Assembly (NCBI GenBank): GCA_964505325.1
Contig: CAZDHT010000020.1
Coordinates: 1 to 36,502, forward strand
Reading direction: 5' to 3'
From: CAZDHT01 sp964505325
GTDB taxonomy: Bacteria > Planctomycetota > PUPC01
Length of the DNA: 36,502 nt
Made by a program: the position numbers and the translations under genes. This document shows, in pieces, positions 6,804 through 14,876 of this stretch (positions are counted from its first letter, which is position 1; each line of letters begins with the position of its first letter). The notes under the pieces were generated by a model. It was given only the letters and a program-made list of their open reading frames with translations, made no database searches and was not told the origin of the DNA.

Positions 6804-7070
6804 ATGGAACCAGACGTTCAGGAGCAATTCCGCGCCCTGCGCGAGGACAACCGTATCCTCCGCAAGCAGGTGCGCGAGGACATCGGCGCGCTGCACGCGA
6901 AGCTCGACCGGCACATCGCCGCGATCAACGCCCGCTGTGAGCGGCGCGGCGAGGGCTTGGCCGTCCTGATGAACCACGACCGGGAGCGCGACCGCCGGGT
7001 GGACCGGCGCATCGCCCTGGGCGTGCTGATCATCGCCGCGATCTCCCTGCTCTTGCGATTTGCCCTGTGA
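6804..7070 (+). CDS. Small coiled-coil protein with C-terminal membrane anchor
   Basis: The 88-residue protein starts at ATG 6804. Residues about 1-45 form a heptad-rich coiled coil (EQFRALREDNRILRKQVRED). A basic stretch follows, and the protein ends in a single hydrophobic helix, ALGVLIIAAISLLLRFAL. This layout, a helical body with a tail anchor, is seen in XhlA-type haemolysin/holin accessory proteins and in other small phage membrane proteins. It lies 22 bases after the 94-residue membrane protein and probably works with it. Identification rests on layout only. Confidence 0.5.
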   Translation: MEPDVQEQFRALREDNRILRKQVREDIGALHAKLDRHIAAINARCERRGEGLAVLMNHDRERDRRVDRRIALGVLIIAAISLLLRFAL

Positions 7071-7122
7071 ACCGCGCTCCGAACCGGCTCGGCGACTGGG
7101 CTCGAATGCGGGAAACCCAAGA

Positions 7123-8124
7123 ATGAACCGGACCAAACGACAACTCCTGAGATGCGAACTGGCCCGGCGCCAGTTCATCGAGCAAGCCAGGGCGCGCCAC
7201 CTCTTGCAGGCCGACCTCATCGACGACCTGGAGGAGAGCGGGCAAGTGGTCCGCGTGCCGAAGTGTTTCGGGGCCCTCAGAGAGCACGGGTTTGGCTGGG
7301 GCCAGGTGGCCCGGAGGGGTGACTCGCAGATCATCTCGGTGGTCGGGACACGCTCCCTGCCGTCTGAGATCACGCGGATGAGCGGGGTGGCTGTGCTGGA
7401 CCCGGCACAGCAGAGATGGGACGAACTGGTCCCGCCGATGGCGGACCACGCAGACGGGCATTTCAGCCGCGCGTTCACCGTCCAGTACGCCGGCTACGAT
7501 TTCGGGACCGACTACAACCCGCTCAGCGCGGACTCCGATCACTGGACGGCTCTAAAGAACGGGGACTACGTCCGCACTACGTCCGGGCAAGCCGTCTTCA
7601 CGATCAACCCAGGTGCCGACACCGTCTCGGTCTACCGGTTTGACGATGCGAACATGGCGGCCGAAGGCGCCGACTACGGGGTTGAGGCGGACCTGACTCC
7701 CGGCCTGTCGAGTGGCAAGGTGCGCTATCCGCACGTAGACTTCCGCCAAGCGGACGCGACGCACTACTACTACGCCGTCATCACGCTCTCCCCGGCCACG
7801 CTGCACATACGGCTGCAGGACGGCGAAGGGAGCGCCACCACGCTCGCCTCTACTACCGACGGGATCAGTGCCTCGCACAAGGTCTATCTGGAGGGCGTCG
7901 GCACGGCGCTCAAGGTGTTCCTGGACGGATCCGACACGGAGAAGCTCAGCGCGTCCGACGGGACCCTGACCGCCCCGGGATATGGCGGGATCAGCGGTTA
8001 TCAGCAGGCCAACACTTCGCACGCGGCAAGCTGGGACAACTTCAAGGTCTACGTCGCGGCGCCGGAGGCCGGGCCAAGACTGTTCCCGTGCCCCTTCGCC
8101 TGGCCGTTCATAGGAGCGTTCTGA
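7123..8124 (+). CDS. Phage structural protein of unknown function with a beta-rich C-terminal domain
   Basis: The 333-residue product starts at ATG 7123 (MNRTKRQLLR); an upstream in-frame extension overlaps the previous gene and looks unlikely. Residues 1 to about 100 are helical and basic. The rest is rich in Tyr, Thr, Asp and Gly, with strand-like repeats such as HYYYAVITLSPATLHIRLQD, and closes with SWDNFKVYVAAPE, an ending common in LamG/concanavalin-type beta-sandwich domains of surface and tail-fibre proteins. A receptor-binding or decoration role is plausible but unproven. The stop overlaps the next start (TGATG), so the two are translationally coupled. Confidence 0.5.
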   Translation: MNRTKRQLLRCELARRQFIEQARARHLLQADLIDDLEESGQVVRVPKCFGALREHGFGWGQVARRGDSQIISVVGTRSLPSEITRMSGVAVLDPAQQRWDELVPPMADHADGHFSRAFTVQYAGYDFGTDYNPLSADSDHWTALKNGDYVRTTSGQAVFTINPGADTVSVYRFDDANMAAEGADYGVEADLTPGLSSGKVRYPHVDFRQADATHYYYAVITLSPATLHIRLQDGEGSATTLASTTDGISASHKVYLEGVGTALKVFLDGSDTEKLSASDGTLTAPGYGGISGYQQANTSHAASWDNFKVYVAAPEAGPRLFPCPFAWPFIGAF

Positions 8125-8678
8125 TGGCAAGTACAAGGCAGATCAAACAGCAGAACGGGGATTACGACCTGACCGGCGCGGTCGAGGTGTTCGACAGCGA
8201 CGCCATCTCCAGCGGGCCGACCCTGTGCGAGGCGGTGATTGAAATCGGCGACGGCGCCAAAGACCTGGACGGCAGCGGAGGCACGTTCGAGCTGACGCTG
8301 CAAATCGACGGCAAGCCGGTCCAGCCTTCGCCGCAGGAGGTGGAGTTCGAGGCCGGAGAGACGGCGGTCGTGGTGATCACCGCACCGTTCCTGGTGCCCA
8401 GCGGCAAGGACGTGCAGATCGAGATCAAGAGCCCCAACGCGGCGGATACCGACGTGGACGTAACGGCCACGTTGTGCGACGTCAGCGCCATCCAGCCGGC
8501 GACCAAAGGCAACACGCTCGACACCACCAAGCTGGACGCCGCGGTGTCTTCCCGCGCGGCCGAGGCCACCCTCGACGGCGTCAAGGGCGCCGGCTGGTCG
8601 AGCTCGTCAGACACCCTCGAAAAAATCCGCGAGGCGGTCGCCAACGTGCCCGCCCAACGGCAAACGCAGGAGTTGTGA
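8124..8678 (+). CDS. Phage protein of unknown function, acidic beta-rich
   Basis: The 184-residue product starts at the ATG that overlaps the previous stop. It opens MASTRQIKQQNGDYDLTGAV, continues with strands typical of an immunoglobulin-like or jelly-roll fold (GGTFELTLQIDGKPVQ, TAVVVITAPFLVP, KDVQIEIKSP), and ends with a helical stretch, TLEKIREAVANVPAQRQ. No cysteine-based or catalytic motif is apparent. Coupling to the preceding gene and position in the module suggest a partner of that protein, for example a fibre, neck or decoration component. I do not recognise a family. Confidence 0.5.
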   Translation: MASTRQIKQQNGDYDLTGAVEVFDSDAISSGPTLCEAVIEIGDGAKDLDGSGGTFELTLQIDGKPVQPSPQEVEFEAGETAVVVITAPFLVPSGKDVQIEIKSPNAADTDVDVTATLCDVSAIQPATKGNTLDTTKLDAAVSSRAAEATLDGVKGAGWSSSSDTLEKIREAVANVPAQRQTQEL

Positions 8679-8684
8679 GGGTGC

Positions 8685-8720
8685 GGCGGTCTTGCCATCT
8701 GGAGTTTGGATTCTGACATT
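8685..8720. repeat. Degenerate single arm related to the 4270-4393 repeat
   Basis: GGCGGTCTTGCCATCTGGAG and the following TTTGGATTCTGA align with GGCGGTCTTGGTCATTCGGA and TTCGGATTTCGG at 4340-4371, with several mismatches. It fills the gap between two phage genes. The match is short, so it is tentative. Confidence 0.35.
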
Positions 8721-8734
8721 CTTGGAGTCGTGAC

Positions 8735-9499
8735 ATGACCCTTCCACGCGGCAGAGCAGAAAAGGACGCGGACGTCCGCCTTGGAATCCTGTTCCGGTGG
8801 GACGGCCCGCCGACCGATCCGTATCAGGTCCGCCAGGTCGAGATCATCGACACCGACTGCGAGACCGTGCTCGAAACCATCAGCTCGATCCAGCACGAGG
8901 AGGCAAGCGGCGAGTACTACGTCGACGCGTCGGGCGCCAACCTCGACGCGGTCGGGCGCTACGTCGACCGGTGGTACTACACCTGGGTCAACGGCGAGGG
9001 CGAGCAGACGGTCATGCAGGACTTCTACGTCCAGGAGACCGTTCCGCCCGGCCACTACGGGGACGACGTCACGGCCGGTGCCGGGTATCTCAAGGGATTT
9101 CCCGCGTTGGCGGCGAACGCGCAGGAAGGCATCACCCAAGCCGACCTGGACGCGGCGATGGACATGGCCGACACCATGATCGAGTCGCTCTTCGGCAGGG
9201 AGTACGACATCGCGGGTTGGGAGGCTTCTCCGCCGCCGCTGATCTCGATGTTGTGGGAGATGCTCGCGTCGGCCAAGGCAATCGAGTTCAAGGACCTGCG
9301 GCTGGGATTGCCCGGCGAAGATCAGGAGTCCGCCGCCATCCGGCTGATCCGCTCCGCCCGCGAGCTGATTGACAAGATTCTTCACGGCTGGCCGGAGCGG
9401 CTGCATCTGCGCGACGCAGACGGCAACATCATCCGGCCGCTGAAAAATCGAACCATCACCGCGCCGCGCGCCGGAGATGCGACATCCGACCGGTTCTGA
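8735..9499 (+). CDS. Phage structural protein, possible head-tail connector (gp36/DUF1320-like C-terminus)
   Basis: The 254-residue protein appears bipartite. Residues about 15-110 form a beta-rich domain (VRLGILFRWDGPPTDPYQV, YYVDASGANLDAVGRYVDRW) of the kind that describes polarity of a carried cargo or fibre. Residues about 125-230 are helical (ITQADLDAAMDMADTMIESL, PLISMLWEMLASAKAIEF), which recalls small head-tail connectors such as Mu gp36 (DUF1320) in layout only. It starts at ATG 8735 after a GGAG site and lies among structural genes. The connector call is weak; the phage structural context is firmer. Confidence 0.45.
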   Translation: MTLPRGRAEKDADVRLGILFRWDGPPTDPYQVRQVEIIDTDCETVLETISSIQHEEASGEYYVDASGANLDAVGRYVDRWYYTWVNGEGEQTVMQDFYVQETVPPGHYGDDVTAGAGYLKGFPALAANAQEGITQADLDAAMDMADTMIESLFGREYDIAGWEASPPPLISMLWEMLASAKAIEFKDLRLGLPGEDQESAAIRLIRSARELIDKILHGWPERLHLRDADGNIIRPLKNRTITAPRAGDATSDRF

Positions 9500-9510
9500 A
9501 GAGCAACGAC

Positions 9511-9537
9511 ATACGTCCCATACGGCCTATACGTCCC
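9511..9537. repeat. Three tandem nonamers, ATACGNCCY, upstream of a tail-region gene
   Basis: ATACGTCCC, ATACGGCCT and ATACGTCCC follow with exact nine-base period in the 67-bp gap before the gene at 9567. The consensus matches the array at 3063-3089 upstream of the capsid gene. Confidence 0.7.
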
Positions 9538-9566
9538 GTTAGGGCCGCGTCAAGACGGGGAATACG

Positions 9567-9965
9567 ATGAGCGACGTGATTGAGTTCGGCGGCGTGCAGA
9601 TCGGTGATCGTGGACGGCTGCTGGTGCCGCAGGTCGAGGCGCTGGGGCAGAACGCCCAGCCCATGCTCTGGTCCACCTTCGCGGACGTGGACGACACGTC
9701 CCGCAACTGGACCTACCGGATCCGGGCGGCGGTGGTCATGGTGCGGAATGCCGACTGGAAGCTGATGCAGGCCATCGGCGCGCTCCGCGCGTCGCTCGGC
9801 GGGACCAAGGCGGACCTGGTCTGGAAGACCGGCTCGGTCGTTCGCATCACGTGGCCCGACGCGCGGCTCGACGCCATCCGCCCGTCGCTGCCCGAAGACC
9901 GGCGGCGTGCCGGATTCGACGCCAACCTGGTCCTCGAATTCACGTCCGCATCCGACCCCGAGTAA
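9567..9965 (+). CDS. Phage protein of unknown function, probably tail-associated
   Basis: The 132-residue protein begins MSDVIEFGGVQIGDRGRLLV and contains TWTYRIRAAVVMV-like beta strands, a central helix (WKLMQAIGALRASLGG) and a C-terminal strand, ANLVLEFTS. There is no catalytic motif. Its position, directly upstream of the large hub-like tail protein and after the connector-like gene, suits a tail tube, tail-terminator or minor tail protein, but no family was recognised. The gene is preceded by a nonamer repeat array and by a GGGGAA ribosome site. Confidence 0.5.
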   Translation: MSDVIEFGGVQIGDRGRLLVPQVEALGQNAQPMLWSTFADVDDTSRNWTYRIRAAVVMVRNADWKLMQAIGALRASLGGTKADLVWKTGSVVRITWPDARLDAIRPSLPEDRRRAGFDANLVLEFTSASDPE

Positions 9966-9999
9966 ACGCCAACCACGCACACCCGGGGCGCGCATTTCT

Positions 10000-10017
10000 A
10001 TGTCCCATATGGTACAT
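10000..10017. repeat. Near-perfect 18-bp palindrome in a phage intergenic gap
   Basis: ATGTCCCATATGGTACAT is palindromic except for one base pair. It resembles the 16-bp palindrome at 4810-4825. It lies between two tail-region genes, 41 bp before the chosen start of the tail-hub gene. Confidence 0.6.
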
Positions 10018-10057
10018 GAAACTTCGCGCCGTGCCGGGAGCATGGCAGGAGCAGGTG

Positions 10058-12304
10058 ATGGGCTACACACTGGCGATCAACGGTGACGAACAGGACCTGA
10101 CGGCGAAGAAGGTTTCGCTCGGCACGCTGGAGGTGTCGTGGGAGCGGGCGCGCGAACTGCGCTTCACGCAGCACGTGCCGCACACCGATGCCAACTACGG
10201 GGTCGAGGACGACGTGACCCTGTCGGTCGATGGTACGGTGCGCTTCCGCGGGCGGATCAAGCGCGTCGATCTCGAAGGCGTGCCGAACGCCGAGCGGGTC
10301 GCCTACACGTGCCTTGGCCTGCGCGAGCTTTCGAAGGAAGTCTCCGTCCACGACCCGTCTCACGGCTTTCCGCGGGTGGTGTTCAACGCGCCGCCGGACG
10401 ATGACGATTACGACGCCGGCCGGTCCGGCAAGGAGATCGGCGAGATCATCGAATGGCTGTTCGATCAGCACGCGGATGAGCTTCGGACAGCGGGGGTCAT
10501 CGCGGCGGCGCCGGCCAAGGGATACGTTCCGGGCGAGCTGGACGAACTGGACGTGGTGCCGCCGAAGGTCGTCTTCGATTCGCAGGATTTCGATGACGCC
10601 CTGGCGGAGCTGATGGTGTTCCAGCGCGGGCACCGGTACTACGCCGACCCCGCCACCCGGACGTTTCACTTCAAAGAAGTGGGCGAGCTGCCGGAGAAGA
10701 CCATCACGTACAACTCGCCGGACAAGCCGCTGTCCGCGATCCTGAAACCGTCGACCGAGGGGCGGGCGACCGCCGTCCAGATCTTCGGCCCGATGCGGCC
10801 GGTCAACGAGACCCTCTACCTGTCGACCGGCGGGCTGACCAAGCTCTGGAACGCGGCGCACGAATCGGACTGGACCTGGCCGAAGTGCTACGATCCGGAC
10901 AACGATGCCACCTACGGCCGAGTCTATCGCCGCTTCCAGGTCGCCAGCGCGTCGAAGCGGCGCATCGCGCACAGCCTGGCCGAAGCCGACGGGCTCGGCG
11001 AGAACGCCGTCGCGCTGTGCCCGCAGGTCTACCGCAAGACCGCCGACGACGCGTGGGCGTGGGTGCCGTCGATGTTTGACTTCGATAACGGCGTGATCCT
11101 GCTCGCCCAGCCGGCGACGGTCGGGGACGAATACGAGGAAGGCGCCGCCGAATGCGCCTCGGATATCTGCCTGGTCTACTCCTACCTCGCCGAGCCGCTC
11201 TCGGCTCGATTCCCCGAATCCGGATACACGGGCACCGCCTACACCGAGCCGACGAATCCCGTGGAGGTGGTCCGCCGGTTCTACAACGAGAACTTCGTGC
11301 TGCCCGAGCACAGCTCGCACTACGAGAACGTCGCCGAGCAGCTCCTCCAGGCGTACAAGGACATCGTCTATGCCGGGACGGTCGAGCTGGCGGCGCTCGA
11401 CTGGTCGCTCGCGAACTTGGGCTATCGGTTGAACTTCACCGGCCGGGACGACGAGGGGGACCCCGTCACGACGGGCTTCGAGTCGCTGGGGGCGGCGCTG
11501 CTGGGCGTGAGATATGATCTGGCGCGAGGGCGGGTGGAGCTTTCGCTTTCGACCGATGCATCCGAATTCGTTATGGGGGCCCTGCGGGTCGACTCGAGGC
11601 TCCGCGAGCTCGAGACGCAAGCGCGGCGAGGCGAACGATACCGGGCGCTGCACCGGTGCACCCACGCGCCGACGCCCCGCGCCGGGAACGACGGCGAGAT
11701 CGGCGCCGATGAGAACGCGCGCGGCGTCTACAGCCTCCGGCGCTACGAGGACAGCGAGAGCGACCGCGTCGCGGGACACGTCGATCTGGAGTCGGGTGGC
11801 GGCATCAGCATCGAGCGGCAGGTCGATGAAAACCACAACGGGTTCAAGATCTCGAACAGCCGGAAACGCGGCCAGTGGTTCGCCTTCAAGTGCTTCATCT
11901 CAACCGGAGACGAGTACGGCCCGTGGACCAAGACGCTCTACGTGCCGGACATCACCAGCAGCCCGTCCAGCGCGGGCGAGATCGAGCTGCCCGCGGGCAA
12001 AGTGACGGCGATCCGCGCCTGCTTCGCCACGAACATCACCGCCGGCACCATCACGTTCACGCCGCGGAAGGGCTCGGCCGCCGACTCCCGCGCCGACGGC
12101 GACATCGACTCGTGGACCGACTACGACGTCCCGCAGGGCAAGGAGTGCGTGCTGAGCAGCGGGGCCTGCACCAAGCGGGTGGACGGCTGGGAGTTCGAGC
12201 TGAGCGACGGCGACGCCTTGGGGCTCAAGGCCGTCGCCAGCAGCGACTTCGAGGCCGACGATCCCACCTACCTCTACGCGCGGGTGTACTACGATGAAGA
12301 CTGA
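10058..12304 (+). CDS. Phage tail hub/baseplate-like protein
   Basis: The 748-residue protein starts at ATG 10058, behind GCAGGAGCAGGTG; an ATG at 10016 is in frame but lies in a palindrome without a good ribosome site. The N-terminal half has features of late-control or hub proteins that cap the tail tube: TLEVSWERARELRFTQHVP, VDGTVRFRGRIKRVDLEGVP followed by TCLGLRELSKEV (a rotating beta-barrel style), and FDDALAELMVFQRGHRYYAD. The C-terminal third (from about residue 580) is a beta-rich region (ITAGTITFTPRKGSAADS, WEFELSDGDALGLKAVASSD) that could bind a receptor or peptidoglycan. It is the last phage gene in the window and ends 10 bp from a convergent host gene. Confidence 0.6.
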   Translation: MGYTLAINGDEQDLTAKKVSLGTLEVSWERARELRFTQHVPHTDANYGVEDDVTLSVDGTVRFRGRIKRVDLEGVPNAERVAYTCLGLRELSKEVSVHDPSHGFPRVVFNAPPDDDDYDAGRSGKEIGEIIEWLFDQHADELRTAGVIAAAPAKGYVPGELDELDVVPPKVVFDSQDFDDALAELMVFQRGHRYYADPATRTFHFKEVGELPEKTITYNSPDKPLSAILKPSTEGRATAVQIFGPMRPVNETLYLSTGGLTKLWNAAHESDWTWPKCYDPDNDATYGRVYRRFQVASASKRRIAHSLAEADGLGENAVALCPQVYRKTADDAWAWVPSMFDFDNGVILLAQPATVGDEYEEGAAECASDICLVYSYLAEPLSARFPESGYTGTAYTEPTNPVEVVRRFYNENFVLPEHSSHYENVAEQLLQAYKDIVYAGTVELAALDWSLANLGYRLNFTGRDDEGDPVTTGFESLGAALLGVRYDLARGRVELSLSTDASEFVMGALRVDSRLRELETQARRGERYRALHRCTHAPTPRAGNDGEIGADENARGVYSLRRYEDSESDRVAGHVDLESGGGISIERQVDENHNGFKISNSRKRGQWFAFKCFISTGDEYGPWTKTLYVPDITSSPSSAGEIELPAGKVTAIRACFATNITAGTITFTPRKGSAADSRADGDIDSWTDYDVPQGKECVLSSGACTKRVDGWEFELSDGDALGLKAVASSDFEADDPTYLYARVYYDED

Positions 12305-12314
12305 GCGGCGGGCG

Positions 12315-12863
12315 CTATTCCGGAAACATGTGCCGGATGGCTTCTTTGATGGTTCGCAGTGCGGGATGCTCGGCGACAAATCGGAGCTGCAACAGATACA
12401 GGACCCTGCCCAAATCCCTCAACTCTGACCCCACGCCTTCCTTGCCGGTGAACAGGTCGGCGAATTCGTCCTTCACGTCGCCCAGCAGTTGGCCGGACGT
12501 TTCGGCGTCGACCGTCCGCTCGAGGTGGCCGATGATCTTGTCGTACTCGCCGGCGTCGAGCCAGATGCCGAAGCACTTCGGGCAGACCTCGACCTTTACG
12601 CCCGAGTCGCCGTAGTCCACCTTGGCGAGCGGGGCGCCGTCGCGCGGGCAGTTGCAGTACGATTGCTCGGCGACGCTGAGCTTCTCCGCGTCCTTCCAAA
12701 GGTCCACGTCCACCCAGCAGTAGTCCCCGTGGCTCTCTTTGTCCTTGAGCAGCCGCAGCTCATCCTTCTCGTACCAGGTCCCGCCGCACTCCGGGCAGCG
12801 GTCTACCTTGATTGACTTGACCTCCACCTCTTCGGTGGCCGCGCCGCACTTCGGGCAGTTCAT
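12315..12863 (-). CDS. TFIIB-type zinc-ribbon protein
   Basis: The 182-residue protein carries two zinc ribbons of the zf-TFIIB type (PF13453): MNCPKCGAATEEVEV followed by VDRCPECGGTWYEKDEL, and NCPRDGAPLAKVDY followed by VEVCPKCFGIWLDAGEYDKI. In this family the CPxC/CxxC pairs bind zinc and the second half ends in G-W/I-(Y/L)-(E/D)xxE. The function is unknown, though such proteins are common across Planctomycetes and Proteobacteria. I chose the ATG at 12863 (GAGGTG six bases upstream) over the GTG nine bases earlier. It is the first host gene after the phage module and is convergent with it. Confidence 0.75.
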   Translation of the reverse strand: MNCPKCGAATEEVEVKSIKVDRCPECGGTWYEKDELRLLKDKESHGDYCWVDVDLWKDAEKLSVAEQSYCNCPRDGAPLAKVDYGDSGVKVEVCPKCFGIWLDAGEYDKIIGHLERTVDAETSGQLLGDVKDEFADLFTGKEGVGSELRDLGRVLYLLQLRFVAEHPALRTIKEAIRHMFPE

Positions 12864-12892
12864 TTCGCACACCTCGCAAATATGACGGGGCG

Positions 12893-12921
12893 ATTATGGG
12901 GCCGCGGGCCGGCCAAGTCAA
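12893..12921 (-). promoter_or_regulatory. Sigma-70-type promoter for the zinc-ribbon gene
   Basis: On the minus strand, TTGACT (12916-12921) and CATAAT (12893-12898) are separated by 17 bases, about 30 bases before the chosen start. It is divergent from the amidohydrolase promoter. Confidence 0.55.
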
Positions 12922-12929
12922 GCCGCCGC

Positions 12930-12958
12930 TTGATCGGCAGCCCGGCCGCCCGTAGAAT
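12930..12958 (+). promoter_or_regulatory. Sigma-70-type promoter for the amidohydrolase gene
   Basis: TTGATC (12930-12935) and TAGAAT (12953-12958) are 17 bases apart. The ATG lies at 12967, only eight bases past the -10 box, so transcription would begin at or next to the start codon and give a leaderless message. No ribosome site is seen upstream. Confidence 0.5.
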
Positions 12959-12966
12959 TGCCGCCG

Positions 12967-13764
12967 ATGAGAGCAATCGATTTCCATACGCATGCGTTTC
13001 CGGACTTTCTCGCCGAGCGCGCCGTCAGCGCCATTAATGAAAGCGCCCCGATGCAGCACCCGCACCTCGACGGGACCATCGCCGACCTGCTCCGCTCGAT
13101 GGACCGCGCCGGGGTCGAGATGTCTGTCGTGGCGTGCATCGCGACCACGGCCGGCCAGTTCGGCAGCATCTTCCGCTGGTGCGGCGAGATCGCCTCCGAC
13201 CGGATCGTCCCGTTCCCCTCCGTGCACCCCTACGCCGGCGAAGCCGTGGACCAGGTGCAACAGATCGCGGACGCCGCGTTCAAAGGCATCAAGCTGCATC
13301 CGCTGTACCAGGATTTCGACGTGCTGGACGAGCGCTGCCTGCCGGTCTACCGGGCCGTCGCGGACGCGGGCCTCATCCTGCTGTTCCATTCCGGCGACGA
13401 CCTCGCGTTCCTCGGCGACCACCGCTGCATGCCCGCCACCATGCTCGAGATCAAGAACCGCGTGCCCGAACTGAAGATGGTCCTGTCGCATCTCGGCGGA
13501 TTCTGGCAGTCAACCGAGTTCGTCCGCCACGGCTTGGGTTCGGACGTCCACATCGATGTTTCCCACACCATCCCTGGCGAGCCGAGCGAGACGTTCACCC
13601 GCATCTGCCGCGAGCACGCCGGCCGGGTGATGTTCGGGACCGACTCCCCCTGGCAGGATCAGGAGGCCGAGATCGAAAAACTTCAGCGCGTGATTGACAA
13701 CCGCGACATGCTGGAGGATATTCTCTGGAACAACGCGGCGCAACTCCTCGGCATCCAAGAATGA
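12967..13764 (+). CDS. Metal-dependent amidohydrolase (PF04909-type)
   Basis: The 265-residue TIM-barrel hydrolase has the amidohydrolase-2 signature: a metal-binding HxH at residues 7-9 (FHTHAF), FKGIKLHPLYQDFD with a conserved Lys/His strand, a VLSHLGG strand near 175, and MFGTDSPW with the terminal catalytic Asp near 220. Family members hydrolyse or decarboxylate cyclic amides, lactones and aromatic acids; the substrate here cannot be told. A start at ATG 12967 gives a leaderless transcript from the promoter just upstream. The stop is followed at once by a decamer repeat element separating it from a UROD-family gene. Confidence 0.8.
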   Translation: MRAIDFHTHAFPDFLAERAVSAINESAPMQHPHLDGTIADLLRSMDRAGVEMSVVACIATTAGQFGSIFRWCGEIASDRIVPFPSVHPYAGEAVDQVQQIADAAFKGIKLHPLYQDFDVLDERCLPVYRAVADAGLILLFHSGDDLAFLGDHRCMPATMLEIKNRVPELKMVLSHLGGFWQSTEFVRHGLGSDVHIDVSHTIPGEPSETFTRICREHAGRVMFGTDSPWQDQEAEIEKLQRVIDNRDMLEDILWNNAAQLLGIQE

Positions 13765-13767
13765 GGC

Positions 13768-13837
13768 CACGGATGAACACAGATGAACACGGATGGCGCC
13801 GGGCACGGATCAGTGCCCATCCGTGTGCACCCGTGCC
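13768..13837. repeat. Gene-less facing decamer arrays, CACGGATG family
   Basis: Exact ten-base units read CACGGATGAA, CACAGATGAA, CACGGATGGC, then, after six bases, CACGGATCAG. They are followed by CATCCGTGTG and CACCCGTGCC, the reverse complement of the same word. The arms can pair (GCACGGAT with ATCCGTGTGC). The element fills the gap between two genes and matches the arrays that flank the GxxExxY gene at 14847-15282. Confidence 0.8.
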
Positions 13838-13858
13838 TAACCTCTGACGGAGATAGCG

Positions 13859-14845
13859 ATGACGTCGAAGGAAATCGTGATCCGGACGCTGGAGTTCACC
13901 CGGCCCGAACGGCTCGCCCGCAGCCTGCCGGAGCCGTGGGGCAGCGACTTCGCCCACATCGGCCCGGCCACCGGCGACCTGGAGACCGGCTGGGAGAGCG
14001 TGGGCGACGGCCGATCGGAGCGGCGCGACGTGTGGGGCAACACGTGGGCGCGCATCGACGCCATCTCGAAGGGCGAGGTCGCCAGAGGCGCGCTGGAAAG
14101 CATAGAGGAAGCCGAGACGTTTCCGCTGCCGCCGCTCGGGGACCCGGCGCGATACGAGCGCGCGGCGGAAAAAGCAGCGAAGGAGAAAGACCGCTTCGTG
14201 CACGGCAGCCTGCCCGGCTTTACGTTCAACATCGCCCGCAAGATCCGCCGGCTCGACCAGTACATGATAGACCTGCATCTGCACCGCGACAAGATCGAGG
14301 TCCTCCACGACCGCATCGACGAAACCCTGCTCGCCATGATCGGCAATTACGGGCGCATCGGCGCCGATGGCATCGGCTTCTGCGAGGACTGGGGCACGCA
14401 GCTCGGCCTGATGATCCACCCGGACATGTGGCGCGAGGTCTTCAAACCGCGGTTCCGAAGGCTGTGCGACGCCGCCAGGAAGCAGAACCTGAAGGTCCTC
14501 ATGCACTCCTGTGGCAAGGTGACCGACATCATCCCCGACCTGATCGAGGTCGGTGTCGACGCCCTCCAGTTCGACCAGCAGCAGGTCCACGGGATCGACA
14601 ACCTGGCGAAGTACGCCGGCAGGGTCACGTACTGGTGCCCGGTGGACATTCAGGCCGTGCTGAGGAAGGGGGACGAGGCGGAGATCCGCGCCTGGGCGCG
14701 CCGGTTGGTCGATGAGCTGTGGTGTGGCGGGGTGGGCGGGTTCATCGCCGGCTTCTACGGCGACGAGCCGTCCATCGGCGTCGAGCCCGAATGGCAGATC
14801 TGGGCGTGCAACGAGTTCGTGAAAGCCGGCGTAAAGGAAGACTAG
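13859..14845 (+). CDS. Uroporphyrinogen decarboxylase-family protein (methyltransferase-like)
   Basis: The 328-residue protein belongs to the UROD/MtaA-CmuA superfamily of TIM-barrel proteins. Features are the opening IVIRTLEFTRPERLARSLP, FCEDWGTQLGLMIHPDMW around residue 180, and MHSCGKVTDIIPDLIEVGVD near 216, whose His-x-Cys-Gly is the zinc/thiol-activating motif of the methyltransferase branch. A C-terminal GGFIAGFY precedes the tail. Family members move methyl groups between corrinoid proteins and thiols, or act on unknown methylated substrates. True haem-pathway HemE usually lacks the HxCG motif, so that is less likely. No corrinoid protein is encoded nearby, so the substrate is open. 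Confidence 0.75.
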   Translation: MTSKEIVIRTLEFTRPERLARSLPEPWGSDFAHIGPATGDLETGWESVGDGRSERRDVWGNTWARIDAISKGEVARGALESIEEAETFPLPPLGDPARYERAAEKAAKEKDRFVHGSLPGFTFNIARKIRRLDQYMIDLHLHRDKIEVLHDRIDETLLAMIGNYGRIGADGIGFCEDWGTQLGLMIHPDMWREVFKPRFRRLCDAARKQNLKVLMHSCGKVTDIIPDLIEVGVDALQFDQQQVHGIDNLAKYAGRVTYWCPVDIQAVLRKGDEAEIRAWARRLVDELWCGGVGGFIAGFYGDEPSIGVEPEWQIWACNEFVKAGVKED

Positions 14846-14846
14846 C

Positions 14847-14876
14847 CACGGATGGACACGGATGAGCACGGATGGG
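14847..14876. repeat. Left array of three CACGGATG decamers flanking GxxExxY
   Basis: CACGGATGGA, CACGGATGAG and CACGGATGGG repeat with exact ten-base period, starting two bases after the previous stop. The third unit contains the ATG (14872-14874) used by the GxxExxY gene. Confidence 0.9.

Noticed and set aside
148..12314. Direct repeats at the phage module ends as attachment sites
   Set aside because: I compared the bases around 148-250 and 12295-12330 and saw no shared stretch long enough to support att sites.
13859..14845. hemE (haem-pathway uroporphyrinogen decarboxylase)
   Set aside because: The HSCG motif and overall features fit the methyltransferase branch better, and no haem genes are nearby.
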